Positions 7,196 to 16,232 of a stretch of 32,156 nucleotides of DNA are shown here, piece after piece. The notes under the pieces are model-generated. The model saw nothing but the letters and a program-made list of their open reading frames with translations. It ran no database searches and had not been told where the DNA came from. This stretch comes from JBOHRN01 sp050732775. GTDB taxonomy: Bacteria; Gemmatimonadota; Gemmatimonadetes; Longimicrobiales; Longimicrobiaceae. Numbering within the stretch: the first letter of the stretch is position 1; the number at the start of each line of letters is the position of its first letter. The stretch lies in the NCBI GenBank assembly GCA_050732775.1, contig JBOHRN010000044.1, positions 1 through 32,156 of the forward strand, read 5' to 3'. The position numbers and the translations under genes were made by a program.

Positions 7196-8528
7196 CGGGG
7201 CGCGCTTTTAGCTTCTCCTCGATGGTCCGCACCAGCTCGCCCCGCACCCCATCCAGCCCCAGCCGGTCCAAAACTTCGCCGAAAAACCCGAACACCACCA
7301 GCCGGACCGCCTCCCGCTCGGGGATTCCCCGGCTGCGCAGGTAAAAGATCTCCTCCTGGTCGAGCTGGCCCACGGTCGCCGCGTGCGAGCAGCGCACGTC
7401 GTCGGCCTCGATCTCCAAGTTGGGCAACGAATCGGCCCTGGCCCCGTCCGAGAGGATCAGGTTACGGTTGGTCTGGTAGGCGTCGGTCCGCTGGGCTCCC
7501 TTGTGGACGCGGATCATGCCCCGGAAAACCGAGCGGCCGGTGTCCCGTAGCGCCCCCTTGAAAAGCAGGTTGCTGGAGGCGTGCGGCGCCACGTGGTCCT
7601 GCAAGGTCTGAAAATCGACGTGCTGGGTGTCCTCGGCCAGGTAGAGCCCGAGCAGATCGGCGTGAGCGCCGGGGGCTTCGAGCCGGCAGCGCACGTCGCT
7701 GCGCGAGAGGTCGGAACCCAGCGCCAGGTTGAGGGCGGTGATCTTGGCGTCGCGGCCGGCCGTGAAACGGTCGCTGCTGAGTTGGACCACGCCACGCCCC
7801 CACCTCTGCACCGCCACGTGGTTGACTTGCGCTCCCTCCCCGGCGAACACCTCAACCGCGCCCACGGACGCCGCCTGCTCGCCGAAGTCCGCCGAAACCG
7901 TCTCCTCTACCAGCGGCACCGCGGCGCCCGCCCCGGCCACCACCAGAGTACGGGGAAGTACCGCGGTGCCCCCGGCGGAGAGCCAGCGCCAGGAGCGCAG
8001 GGGGAGTTCTACCCGTACCCCCTCGGGCACGTAGACGAAGACGCCGCCGGTCCAGAACGCCGCGTTTAGAGCCGCGAACTTGCCGGCCTCCGGGGCGAGC
8101 GCCGATCCCAGCCACTCCTCTACCAACTCCCGGTGTTCGCGCACCGCCCGGTCCAGCGTCGTGAAGACGACGCCGCGCTCCGCCAGCTGGTCCGAGAGTT
8201 CGGCGAACACTCCCGAAGCGTCGCACTGAACCAGCCGCCCCGCGCCCTCGCTCGCCTCGCCGATACGGGCGCGCAAGGGGTCCGGAAGGGCGTTGATTCC
8301 CTTTACGGGCGCCGACTCCGGGGCGAACTCCAGGGCGTCCAGATCCAGCACGCGGGCAATCTCGGTGTAGCGCCACTCCTCGGGCCGGGTGTCCGGCATG
8401 GGCGTGGCCGCGAACACCTCCTGCGCGTGCAGGCGGCGCTCCCTCAACCAGCCGGGCTCACCCCTCCGGGTCGAGAGGATCTCGGCCTGATCGCGAGAGA
8501 ACGCGCCCACTTCTTCGGCTGTAACCAT
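7188..8528 (-). CDS. sufD: Fe-S scaffold subunit SufD
   Basis: The SufB/SufD-family subunit of the SufBC2D scaffold complex, cytoplasmic, about 446 residues. The C-terminal right-handed beta-helix and SufC-binding tail are recognisable: HVAPHASSNLLFKGALRDTGRSVFRGMIRVHKGAQ, then the tail ending YLRSRGIPEREAVRLVVFGFF. The divergent N-terminus with an 'RPEEWRYT' motif is typical of SufD rather than SufB. A GTG four codons upstream at 8540 is an alternative start. It sits between sufB and the Rieske gene, 89-100 bases after sufB. Confidence 0.92.
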   Translation of the reverse strand: MVTAEEVGAFSRDQAEILSTRRGEPGWLRERRLHAQEVFAATPMPDTRPEEWRYTEIARVLDLDALEFAPESAPVKGINALPDPLRARIGEASEGAGRLVQCDASGVFAELSDQLAERGVVFTTLDRAVREHRELVEEWLGSALAPEAGKFAALNAAFWTGGVFVYVPEGVRVELPLRSWRWLSAGGTAVLPRTLVVAGAGAAVPLVEETVSADFGEQAASVGAVEVFAGEGAQVNHVAVQRWGRGVVQLSSDRFTAGRDAKITALNLALGSDLSRSDVRCRLEAPGAHADLLGLYLAEDTQHVDFQTLQDHVAPHASSNLLFKGALRDTGRSVFRGMIRVHKGAQRTDAYQTNRNLILSDGARADSLPNLEIEADDVRCSHAATVGQLDQEEIFYLRSRGIPEREAVRLVVFGFFGEVLDRLGLDGVRGELVRTIEEKLKARPGG

Positions 8529-8629
8529 GCTTTCTGACACTTTATGACGCCGGTCGATTACGCTGGTGAAGTTTTCCGAATTGGAACCGGGTGCAACTCA
8601 GCCTAGCTAGTTCGTGGTTGAGCCCCGGC

Positions 8630-10045
8630 TCAGCCGACCGACCCCTCCATTTCGAGCTCGATCAGCCGGTTAAGCTCGACCGCGTACTCGAGCGGCAGCT
8701 CCTTGGCGATCGGCTCGATGAAGCCCCGCACCACCATGGTGGCGGCCTCGTCTTCGGAGAGCCCGCGGCTCATCAGGTAGAAGAGCTGCTCGTCGCCGAT
8801 CTTGGAGACGGTGGCTTCGTGGCCGATGTTGGCGCTGTCTTCCTCGATCTCGATGTACGGATAGGTGTCGGTGCGCGCCTCCTCGTCGAGTAGGAGGGCG
8901 TCGCACTCCACGTTCGACTTGACGTGGTGGGCGCCCGGCTGCACCTGGAGGAGCCCCCGGTAGGTGCTGCGGCCGCTCCCCCTGGAGATCGACTTGGAGA
9001 CGATCCTCGAACTGGTGTGAGGCGCCACGTGGATCACCTTGCCGCCCGCGTCCTGGTGCTGGCCCGGGCCCGCGTACGCGATCGAGAGCACGTCGCCGCG
9101 CGCCCCCTCACCCATCAGGTAGCAGGAAGGGTACTTCATGGTCAGCTTGGAGCCGAGATTCCCGTCCACCCACTCGTGGGTGGCGTCCCGGCCCACGATG
9201 GCCCGCTGGGTAACCAGGTTGTAGACGTTTCGGGACCAGTTCTGGATGGTGGTGTAGCGGCAGCGCGCCCCGTCCTTGACCACGATCTCGATCACCCCGG
9301 AGTGGAACGAGTCGCTGGCGTAGGTGGGGGCGGTGCACCCCTCGATGTACTGCACCTGGGCGCCCTCGTCCACGATGATGAGGGTGCGCTCGAACTGCCC
9401 CATCGACTCCGCGTTGATGCGGAAGTACGCCTGTAGCGGCATCTCCAGCTTCACACCGGGTGGTATGTACACGAACGACCCGCCCGACCAGACCGCCGAG
9501 TTGACGGCGGCAAACTTGTTGTCGCGGATGGGGACCACGGTGCCGAAATATTCCCGTACCAGCTCCTCGTGCTCCTGGAGCCCCTGGTCCATCCCCTTGA
9601 AGATGACCCCTTGCTTTTCCCACTCCTCGCGCAGCGAATGGTAGACCACTTCGGACTCGTACTGGGCGCCCACGCCGGCCAAGATTTTCCGCTCCTGCTC
9701 GGGGATGCCGAGCTTCTCGAAGGTGTTCTTGATGGTGTCGGGGACCTCGTCCCAGCTGCGACCCACCCCCCGGTCCGAAGGTTTGACGTAGAAGTAAATG
9801 TTGTCGAAGATGAGCTTGGAGAGGTCGCCGCCCCAGCTGGGGGTGGGTCTCTGGAGGGCGTGCTTGAGCGCCTTGAGCCGGTACTTGAGCATCCACTCCG
9901 GCTCACTCTTCTGGGCCGAGATCTCGCGCACGACCTCTTCGTCGAGCCCCTTGCGGGACGAGCGGAAAACGTGCTCTTCGGGGTCCCGGAAGCCGAACTT
10001 GTATTCGTCCAGGTTCAGGTCCCGGACGGTGGTGTTTGCTGGCAT
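8630..10045 (-). CDS. sufB: Fe-S scaffold subunit SufB
   Basis: A 471-residue SufB, the core of the SufBC2D scaffold on which Fe-S clusters are built. It has the family landmarks PEWMLKYRLKA, then DNKFAAVNSAVWSGGSFVYIPPGVKLEMPLQ, GCTAPTYASDSFHSGVIEIVVKDGARCRYTTIQNWS, and the C-terminal ATVSKIGDEQLFYLMSRGLSEDEA. Start ATG is preceded by AGGAGATAAA. The gap to sufC is 26 bases. No intein interrupts it, although sufB is a frequent intein host. Confidence 0.96.
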   Translation of the reverse strand: MPANTTVRDLNLDEYKFGFRDPEEHVFRSSRKGLDEEVVREISAQKSEPEWMLKYRLKALKHALQRPTPSWGGDLSKLIFDNIYFYVKPSDRGVGRSWDEVPDTIKNTFEKLGIPEQERKILAGVGAQYESEVVYHSLREEWEKQGVIFKGMDQGLQEHEELVREYFGTVVPIRDNKFAAVNSAVWSGGSFVYIPPGVKLEMPLQAYFRINAESMGQFERTLIIVDEGAQVQYIEGCTAPTYASDSFHSGVIEIVVKDGARCRYTTIQNWSRNVYNLVTQRAIVGRDATHEWVDGNLGSKLTMKYPSCYLMGEGARGDVLSIAYAGPGQHQDAGGKVIHVAPHTSSRIVSKSISRGSGRSTYRGLLQVQPGAHHVKSNVECDALLLDEEARTDTYPYIEIEEDSANIGHEATVSKIGDEQLFYLMSRGLSEDEAATMVVRGFIEPIAKELPLEYAVELNRLIELEMEGSVG

Positions 10046-10071
10046 TTTATCTCCTTATATCCGCAGCGATA

Positions 10072-10827
<756 letters not shown>

Positions 10828-10864
10828 GTTACTGTCTGTGGTGGTCTCTTTTCAATAATGATTC

Positions 10865-10877
10865 TTCTTATCAAGAA
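10865..10877. promoter_or_regulatory. Inverted repeat TTCTT-ATC-AAGAA at the suf start site
   Basis: Five-base arms around a three-base centre, lying on the predicted transcription start of the suf operon. Its position suits a repressor site, but I do not recognise the regulator and no Rrf2/SufR gene is in the window. Confidence 0.35.
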
Positions 10878-10905
10878 AGGTAGGGGGTGCGGCTAGCACC
10901 GTCAA
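10877..10905 (-). promoter_or_regulatory. Candidate promoter of the suf operon
   Basis: On the minus strand TTGACG (10905-10900) and TACCTT (10882-10877) are 17 bases apart. The downstream box continues TACCTTTC, so it also resembles the TAnnTTTG box of Bacteroidota. Transcription would start near 10870. Confidence 0.45.
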
Positions 10906-10917
10906 CCCCCCCGTCCT

Positions 10918-10935
10918 CCAGCTTTTCAAAGCTGG
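10918..10935. promoter_or_regulatory. 18-bp dyad CCAGCTTT-TC-AAAGCTGG
   Basis: Perfect eight-base arms with a two-base centre. It lies between the divergent sufC and patatin genes, just upstream of the suf -35 box. It is too tight to be a terminator hairpin, so an operator or activator site is more likely. Confidence 0.45.
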
Positions 10936-10981
10936 CTTACCGCTTGCACCCCGAGCAAAAAACCGGTAAATGGAACGGATC

Positions 10982-11824
10982 ATGGACGCTGGCTCTGACC
11001 TGCCCCCCGCGCGCACCCTGCTGGTGCTCGGCGGCGGCGCTATGAAGGGAGTGGCCCATATCGGCGTATGGAAGGCGCTCCAAGAGTCGGGCACCCGCGT
11101 CGACGGGATCGTGGGCACCAGCATCGGCGCGGTGGTCGGGACGTGTATCGCCGGGGGGATGGGGTGGCGGGAGCTCAGCGAAGTAGCCCTGGCACTCCGC
11201 AAGAAAGACATCGTGGACATCAACCGCCGCGCCATCTGGTTCGGCGGGGTGCACGAGCCGTCGGTGTTCGAGGGGGAGCGGCTCAAGGAGTGGCTGGGGG
11301 AAGTGCTGCCGGTCAAGAACTTCGGCCAGCTCGAGCTCGACCTGAGGATCAACTCGGTGTCGCTGGTGTCGGGCCGGGAGGTGTGGTTCGGGGCCGGCGC
11401 GCGCTGCGACCTCCCGCTGGCCCAAGCGGTGTACTGCTCGTGCGCCCTGCCGGTCTACTTTCCGCCCGCGCGGGCGGGCGACGATTGGCTGGTGGACGGG
11501 GGCATCGTAGACGGCTTCCCCATCCGCCACGCCAGGGAGTGGGGAGCCGGCCGGGTGATCGGGGTAGACGTGGGAGCTGACATCCTGCCCCCCAAGCCGG
11601 GGTACTTCGAGAAGGGGATGGTGGCCATCCACGACCGGGTACTCAGCTTGTCGCTGCGCCGCCAGCACCAGAACTCCTTGGAAGACTGGCACGGCCCGCC
11701 GCTCCTCTACATCCGACCCGAGATCGGCCACCTGGGTGGGTGGGACTTTGACTGCACCCAGTTCTTGCTCGAAGAGGGGTACCGCGCCGCCCGGGAGGCG
11801 CTGGAAGAGGTGGAAGCGGCGTGA
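10982..11824 (+). CDS. Patatin-like phospholipase
   Basis: A 280-residue patatin-fold acyl hydrolase with a Ser-Asp dyad. The oxyanion loop GGGAMKG is at residues 17-23, the nucleophile Ser47 in GTSIG, and Asp172 in VDGGIVDGFP. The fold matches RssA/YchK-type bacterial patatins, which lack a signal peptide and are thought to be cytoplasmic or membrane associated. Substrates are unknown. I chose the ATG at 10982 because GGAACGG lies 3-9 bases before it; an in-frame ATG at 10970 is possible. A small hairpin (GCACCA-TTG-TGGTGC, 11831-11845) follows the stop but has no T-run. Confidence 0.9.
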   Translation: MDAGSDLPPARTLLVLGGGAMKGVAHIGVWKALQESGTRVDGIVGTSIGAVVGTCIAGGMGWRELSEVALALRKKDIVDINRRAIWFGGVHEPSVFEGERLKEWLGEVLPVKNFGQLELDLRINSVSLVSGREVWFGAGARCDLPLAQAVYCSCALPVYFPPARAGDDWLVDGGIVDGFPIRHAREWGAGRVIGVDVGADILPPKPGYFEKGMVAIHDRVLSLSLRRQHQNSLEDWHGPPLLYIRPEIGHLGGWDFDCTQFLLEEGYRAAREALEEVEAA

Positions 11825-12035
11825 GCACGCGCACCATTGTGGTGCAAGCACCCGCCAGAATCGTGCAGCGAACGGGGTCCGAAGGCGCGGCGATACGCTC
11901 TAAATTTGTTGTTGCATATGTCTTAGCTCGTGCTTCACAACTTTGGCCCCGGCTTTGCATTTGGTCTTTAGCTGTCTCCCCGTCCGTGAAGCGCGGATGG
12001 ATCATCAATCTTCACTCATAGGCAGGAGGAAACGC

Positions 12036-13220
12036 ATGAGACGCTTCACCCCGCTGGCGCTCGTCCTGGCGTTCGTCGCCGTCGCTGCGTGCGACGACCA
12101 GCCAGAGCCGTTAGCGCCCGACGCCCAGACCGTGACCCGCGCGGATAACGCCATCCCGGGCCAGTACATCGTCGTCTTCAAGGACGACGCCGCCTTGGGC
12201 GGACCCGCCGGCGAAGTACCCGGCCTGGCCCGCGCCCTGGCTGCCGAGTTCGACGGCCGGCTGCGCGTAACCTACCAGCACGCCCTCAAGGGCTTCGCGG
12301 CCAACCTCACCCCTTCGGCGGCGGCTGCCCTGGCGCGCCATCCGGCGGTGGCCTATGTCGAGGAAGACCAAGTGGTCGCCCTGGCCCCGCCGTGTTGGGT
12401 CACCGGCAGCTGCGAGGACGACGGTGGCGGTGGCGGCGGCCAGACCACGCCGTGGGGCATCACCCGTGTGGGCGGCCCGGTGGACGGCACCGGCAGGGTG
12501 GCGTGGATCATCGACACCGGCATTGATCTGGACCACCCCGACCTGAACGTGGACGTCGCGCGCAGCGCGGAGTTCGTATCCACTGGACCGGGCTCGGATA
12601 CGCCCGATGACGGCAACGGGCACGGCACCCACGTGGCCGGCACCGTAGCGGCCATCAACAACGACATCGACGTGGTGGGCGTGGCCGCGGGCGCCACCGT
12701 GGTCGCGGTCAAGGTGCTCAACGACCAGGGCAGCGGCAGCTACTCCGACGTGATCGCCGGCATCGATTACGTGGCCGCCAACGCCGCCGGCGGCGACGTG
12801 GCCAATATGTCGCTGGGCGGTGGCACCTCTGACGCCGTGGACGACGCGGTCCGCAACGCCGCCGATCAGGGCGTCTTCTTCGCCCTCGCAGCGGGCAACG
12901 ACGGCGAGGACGCCAACAACTATTCGCCCGCCCGGGTCGAGTACCAGAACGTGTGGACGGTGTCGGCGTTCGACGACACCGACACCTTCGCCTCCTTCTC
13001 GAACTGGTCCGGTCCGACCAACCCGCCCATCGAGTTCGGGGGACCGGGGGTGAGCGTTCTCTCTCTGTATAAGGATGGCGGCACCCGCACGCTGAGCGGA
13101 ACCTCGATGTCGAGCCCACACATCGCGGGTATCCTGCTCATGACGGGCGGAGCGCCCACGTCGGACGGCACCGTCTCCGGCGACCCGGACGGGGACCCCG
13201 ACCCTATCGGACACCTGTAA
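12036..13220 (+). CDS. Subtilisin-like serine protease, lipoprotein (S8, I9 prodomain)
   Basis: A 394-residue exported protease. The lipobox VAVAAC places the lipidated Cys at 19. An inhibitor-I9 propeptide follows (about 38-115, IPGQYIVVFKDD to VAYVEEDQVV). After a Cys- and Gly-rich linker (CWVTGSCEDDGGGGGG) comes the S8 domain, with Asp160 (IIDTGID), His196 (GHGTHVAGT), oxyanion Asn288 (ALAAGNDG) and Ser357 (GTSMSSPHIAG). The arrangement resembles proteinase K-type enzymes. The ATG at 12036 has a strong GGCAGGAGGA site. After the catalytic Ser there is only a short Asp/Pro/Gly tail and no PPC or PKD domain. It appears monocistronic, ending in the terminator at 13247-13278. Confidence 0.94.
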   Translation: MRRFTPLALVLAFVAVAACDDQPEPLAPDAQTVTRADNAIPGQYIVVFKDDAALGGPAGEVPGLARALAAEFDGRLRVTYQHALKGFAANLTPSAAAALARHPAVAYVEEDQVVALAPPCWVTGSCEDDGGGGGGQTTPWGITRVGGPVDGTGRVAWIIDTGIDLDHPDLNVDVARSAEFVSTGPGSDTPDDGNGHGTHVAGTVAAINNDIDVVGVAAGATVVAVKVLNDQGSGSYSDVIAGIDYVAANAAGGDVANMSLGGGTSDAVDDAVRNAADQGVFFALAAGNDGEDANNYSPARVEYQNVWTVSAFDDTDTFASFSNWSGPTNPPIEFGGPGVSVLSLYKDGGTRTLSGTSMSSPHIAGILLMTGGAPTSDGTVSGDPDGDPDPIGHL

Positions 13221-13246
13221 GCCAACAGGTACCACGTCCGCGGACG

Positions 13247-13278
13247 AAAAGGCCGGCGCACTGTGGCGCCGGCCTTTT
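13247..13278 (+). terminator. Intrinsic terminator after the protease gene
   Basis: A perfect 13-bp stem (AAAAGGCCGGCGC at 13247-13259, GCGCCGGCCTTTT at 13266-13278) with a six-base loop, ending in TTTT. The A-run on the other side means it could also stop leftward transcription. It begins 27 bases after the protease stop. Confidence 0.9.
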
Positions 13279-13394
13279 CACATCCGGGCGTCCCTCGCCC
13301 TTTATCCACAGCTCCGGCAACGCTTTCGGGCCTCCGCGCAGAACCTTGGCCCACACTCTCCGCAAGCTTGTAGATAGCAGGCGCGAGTGTACCC

Positions 13395-13423
13395 TTGCGC
13401 CAAACCGCGCGACCGCGTAGCGT
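13395..13423 (+). promoter_or_regulatory. Possible promoter for the small unknown protein
   Basis: TTGCGC (13395-13400) and TAGCGT (13418-13423) are 17 bases apart and lie 50 bases before the start codon. Both boxes are imperfect. Confidence 0.25.
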
Positions 13424-13473
13424 ACTCTGCCCGGCCGTACTCTTTCCCACCCTCTCTTGTCAGGAGCGACGCC

Positions 13474-13839
13474 ATGCCCAACGGACACGCCGAGGAAAAG
13501 ACCGTCGAAAAGGACGGCTACTCCGTCACTTTTTACCCCGGCTTCATGAGCCGCTGCGCCGTGGACTGCGACGGCGAAAGCAAGGAGATCTACAAGCAGG
13601 ACGGCACCTACCACCTCCCCGGCGGCCAGACCCATCCGGCCCGCAAGCATACGCTGCGCTTCAAGGGGGGGAGGATGAACGAAGACTTCACCCTCCAGAT
13701 CGACGACGCGCGCGACCGCCTCCACAAGATCACCATCGAGCTGAAGGACCGAAGCCTCAGCGAAGTGGGAGCAGAGTCGACGGAGGTGGAGACCGTGACA
13801 GTGCAGAACGACTCCATCACCTGCCCGCCGAACTGCTGA
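13474..13839 (+). CDS. Hypothetical protein, 121 residues, Cys at both ends
   Basis: I do not recognise this protein. The ATG at 13474 has a good AGGAGCGACGCC site. It has no signal peptide or membrane segment. The sequence is polar and mixed beta/alpha in character, with SVTFYPGFMSRCAVDCDGES near the start. The middle is rich in His, Gly and Lys (YHLPGGQTHPARKHTLRF), followed by a Thr/Val/Glu stretch and a terminal DSITCPPNC. Four cysteines in two close pairs (CAVDC, CPPNC) could bind a metal or form disulfides, although a cytoplasmic location is implied. It stands alone between the protease terminator and a membrane protein gene. Confidence 0.75.
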   Translation: MPNGHAEEKTVEKDGYSVTFYPGFMSRCAVDCDGESKEIYKQDGTYHLPGGQTHPARKHTLRFKGGRMNEDFTLQIDDARDRLHKITIELKDRSLSEVGAESTEVETVTVQNDSITCPPNC

Positions 13840-13867
13840 TAGCTCGACCAAAAGGCCGGCGTGACGC

Positions 13868-14632
13868 GTGGCCACGCTCACGCTGCAACTCGCGGTCGCC
13901 CTCCTGGTCCTCGGCTTCAGCGCCCTGGCCTGGCGGGCCGGTGCCAGGGCAACCGGGGGCGAGCCACCCCGGCGGGACGCGTGGCGTCTCGCCGGGGTGG
14001 CGTATATGGTATCCGGCCTCTTGTCGCTGGCGCAGAGTGTGCTTGCCGTCCCTGCGTTTTTCTACGGCGAGGGGTCGCCACTGTGGAATTTTTTTCTGCT
14101 GGTCAGCCCGATTGGGAACCACGCCCGCTCGGGCTTGCAGCTCGCCTTCACCATCTTCCTGCTCTGGGTTGCTCTGAGAAGCGGCGGTCTGAACCGCCGG
14201 GACTGGAACAGAGCAGGCGCAATACTCCTGCTGGGGTTGCTGCTGGGAGTCGGAGTAGGCGTGGCCGAAGGGTCATGGAACCCAGCCAGGCACTATCTGA
14301 CCGGCGCGGCGGCCGACGGGCTGCTGGTGCTGGGGTTGGTGGCGGTGCTCATGGCGGGGTTCTTCCGCGGCACGCTTGACCAAATCTTCTGGACGGTGTT
14401 TACCGTCCATATGGTTTACCTCGCCCTCAAGAGCTTGGTCTTTGCGGCCTCGGCGTGGCTGGCTGTTCCCGGCATGTGGTCACCGAGTCCCATAGTCACA
14501 CAGCTGTCGGCCACGATCACTTGGGCCGTCATGTGTGCCCTCGCCGGGTACCGTCTCCACCTCGCCCGGCGGGGGGCATACGTGCCCGCGCCATTTGAAT
14601 TCAGGCCGTTCTCGACCTCGACCTACCGATGA
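13868..14632 (+). CDS. Integral membrane protein of unknown function, ~7 TM
   Basis: A 254-residue hydrophobic protein starting with GTG. About seven membrane segments are visible, near residues 3-22, 40-64, 73-101, 117-134, 146-165, 173-200 and 210-230. The even spacing recalls seven-helix sensory or carotenoid-associated membrane proteins, but I see no diagnostic motif. There is no retinal lysine motif that I can place with confidence. It follows the small unknown gene by 28 bases and ends only 10 bases from the convergent ABC permease gene. The two neighbours to its left could form an operon with it. Confidence 0.75.
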   Translation: MATLTLQLAVALLVLGFSALAWRAGARATGGEPPRRDAWRLAGVAYMVSGLLSLAQSVLAVPAFFYGEGSPLWNFFLLVSPIGNHARSGLQLAFTIFLLWVALRSGGLNRRDWNRAGAILLLGLLLGVGVGVAEGSWNPARHYLTGAAADGLLVLGLVAVLMAGFFRGTLDQIFWTVFTVHMVYLALKSLVFAASAWLAVPGMWSPSPIVTQLSATITWAVMCALAGYRLHLARRGAYVPAPFEFRPFSTSTYR

Positions 14633-14642
14633 CGCGGAGACC

Positions 14643-15365
14643 TCACCCCCACTCCCTGAGCCGCACCAGAAGCCCGGCGCCGAGAAGCCCGGCCGCACCG
14701 TACCCGGCCACGAAGACGGCCGCTCCCCACTCCACCCCTCCGGCGAGCAGCCCCTGGTACACGTCCTGGAGGGCGAGCTGGGGAGGGAGCAATAGGGTAA
14801 CCAGGTCGCGCAGGAGCGGAGTAAGCGGCTCGGCGCCCAGCCCGGCCGTCACTCCCAGCCATAGCAGCGAGGCGGCGTAGAGGAGGAGGACCACCCAACC
14901 CTCGCCCTGCCGCACGACCGCGGACAAGAGCGCCAAGAGACCGCCGTAGACGGTGGCCGAGAGGAGGGCCAGAAAGAGACCCCCCCACCCCCCTTCGACC
15001 CGGCCCCAAGCCACCAGCTGCACCGCTGGCAGCCAGATCGCCGCCGCCGCCAAGGAGACCCCTAGCGCCAGCAGCCACTTGAGCCCGAAGTACGCCAGCG
15101 GCGAGGTGGGGTGCGAGAAGTGGAGCCGGTACCAGCCGCGCCGCCGCTCGGCCGAAATGAAGCCCGCCAGCAGCACCAGCATGGAGAGGGAGGCCAGATT
15201 GGCCACGCTCCCGGCCATCTCGCGCGCCTCTCGAAGCCGGTCGTGGACCCCGCCCGGCGCGCGGGCATGATCGTGCAAGGCCGGATCCAAAAAGTAGAAA
15301 CCCACCCCGGCGAGCGCCACCAGGGGGAGTCGGCGGGCTAGCTCGCGCAGGAAGACGGCGATCAT
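14643..15365 (-). CDS. ABC transporter permease (ABC-2-like)
   Basis: A roughly 240-residue membrane subunit with about six hydrophobic helices. After an N-terminal MIAVFLRELARRLPLVALAG segment there is a soluble loop, then five further helices. The cytosolic turn SAERRRGWYRLHFSHPTSPLAYFGLKW resembles the coupling region of ABC-2 type permeases such as NosY. The ATG at 15365 overlaps the ATPase stop as ATGA, so the two subunits are translationally coupled. The substrate is unknown. With only two genes, the transporter is probably an exporter built as a 2+2 complex. Confidence 0.8.
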   Translation of the reverse strand: MIAVFLRELARRLPLVALAGVGFYFLDPALHDHARAPGGVHDRLREAREMAGSVANLASLSMLVLLAGFISAERRRGWYRLHFSHPTSPLAYFGLKWLLALGVSLAAAAIWLPAVQLVAWGRVEGGWGGLFLALLSATVYGGLLALLSAVVRQGEGWVVLLLYAASLLWLGVTAGLGAEPLTPLLRDLVTLLLPPQLALQDVYQGLLAGGVEWGAAVFVAGYGAAGLLGAGLLVRLREWG

Positions 15366-16090
15366 GATTCGCACCCCAACAGCCGCCGGTAGCGGGCCGC
15401 CAGCGAGGGGTGGTGCGGCGGCTCGAGCACCCCGGCCAGCCGCCCCTCGCGCAGCACCGCCACCCGGTCAGAGAGCCGGGCCAGCTGGCCCAGGTCGTGC
15501 GAGACCAGGAGCAGTACCCGCCCGGGGTCGGCCGCGCGCCACCCGGCCAACGCCTGGCGCAGCTTCACGGTCCAGACGGGGTCTTGGCCGTGAAACGGCT
15601 CGTCCAGCACTAGAACCTTGCGGGGTAGCAGGAACGCCTGGGCCAGCCCCACCCGCTGGAGGGTGCCCGCCGAGAGGGCGTCGAGGCGGCGGCCAGCCAC
15701 TCCGGAGAGCCCGAAACGGTCCAACTCCCGGTCGATGGCGGCCTCGGCGTCGTCTCCGGCGTCGCCCAGGGCGGCGAAAGCCCGCAGCGTCCAGCGCACC
15801 GTACGCTGGGGCGGAAGGTCAACCCGCTCGGAGAGGTAGCCGACGCCGTTCTTCTCCACGTAGCGGCGGGGCGGCAGCCCGTCAACCCGCACGCGGCCCG
15901 AGGTGGGCCGCAGGTACCCTAACAGGAGCCGAGTGAGGGTGGTCTTCCCGGCCCCGTTGGGTCCGGCGATAGCGAGCGCTACCCCCGGCTCCACCTCCAG
16001 GGAAAGCTCGTCGAGGGCGCGCACCCGGCTCCCGGCCAAGCGGCGGAGGGGGCCGCCGAAATCTTTGCTGACTCGGTGAAAGTGGATCAT
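15362..16090 (-). CDS. ABC transporter ATP-binding protein
   Basis: A 242-residue nucleotide-binding subunit. Walker A GPNGAGKTT is at 43-51, Walker B VLVLDEP at 159-165, and the switch His198 is in LVSHDL. The signature is LSAGTLQRVGLA (139-150) rather than LSGGQ, a tolerated but uncommon form. The DEPFHGQDP stretch follows, where most homologues have GLDP. Together with the overlapping permease gene it makes a small exporter resembling CcmA or NosF in outline. No clear ribosome binding site precedes the ATG. Confidence 0.9.
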   Translation of the reverse strand: MIHFHRVSKDFGGPLRRLAGSRVRALDELSLEVEPGVALAIAGPNGAGKTTLTRLLLGYLRPTSGRVRVDGLPPRRYVEKNGVGYLSERVDLPPQRTVRWTLRAFAALGDAGDDAEAAIDRELDRFGLSGVAGRRLDALSAGTLQRVGLAQAFLLPRKVLVLDEPFHGQDPVWTVKLRQALAGWRAADPGRVLLLVSHDLGQLARLSDRVAVLREGRLAGVLEPPHHPSLAARYRRLLGCES

Positions 16091-16232
16091 TCGGCCGCTA
16101 CGGTTTTCCCGGCGGGGCGATCAAGGTACCATTCTCCCGCTCCCTCCGCGACGGGCGGCCGGGGCACGTGCTAACTGGCGGAAATGAGATGACCTATCCA
16201 TACCTAGCGGCGGGCGGTACCCAAGGGGCGGC

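Noticed and set aside
12111..13235. 374-codon minus-strand open frame opposite the protease.
   Set aside because: Composition is Val/Gly/Arg/His rich without domain features; the plus strand encodes a full S8 triad.
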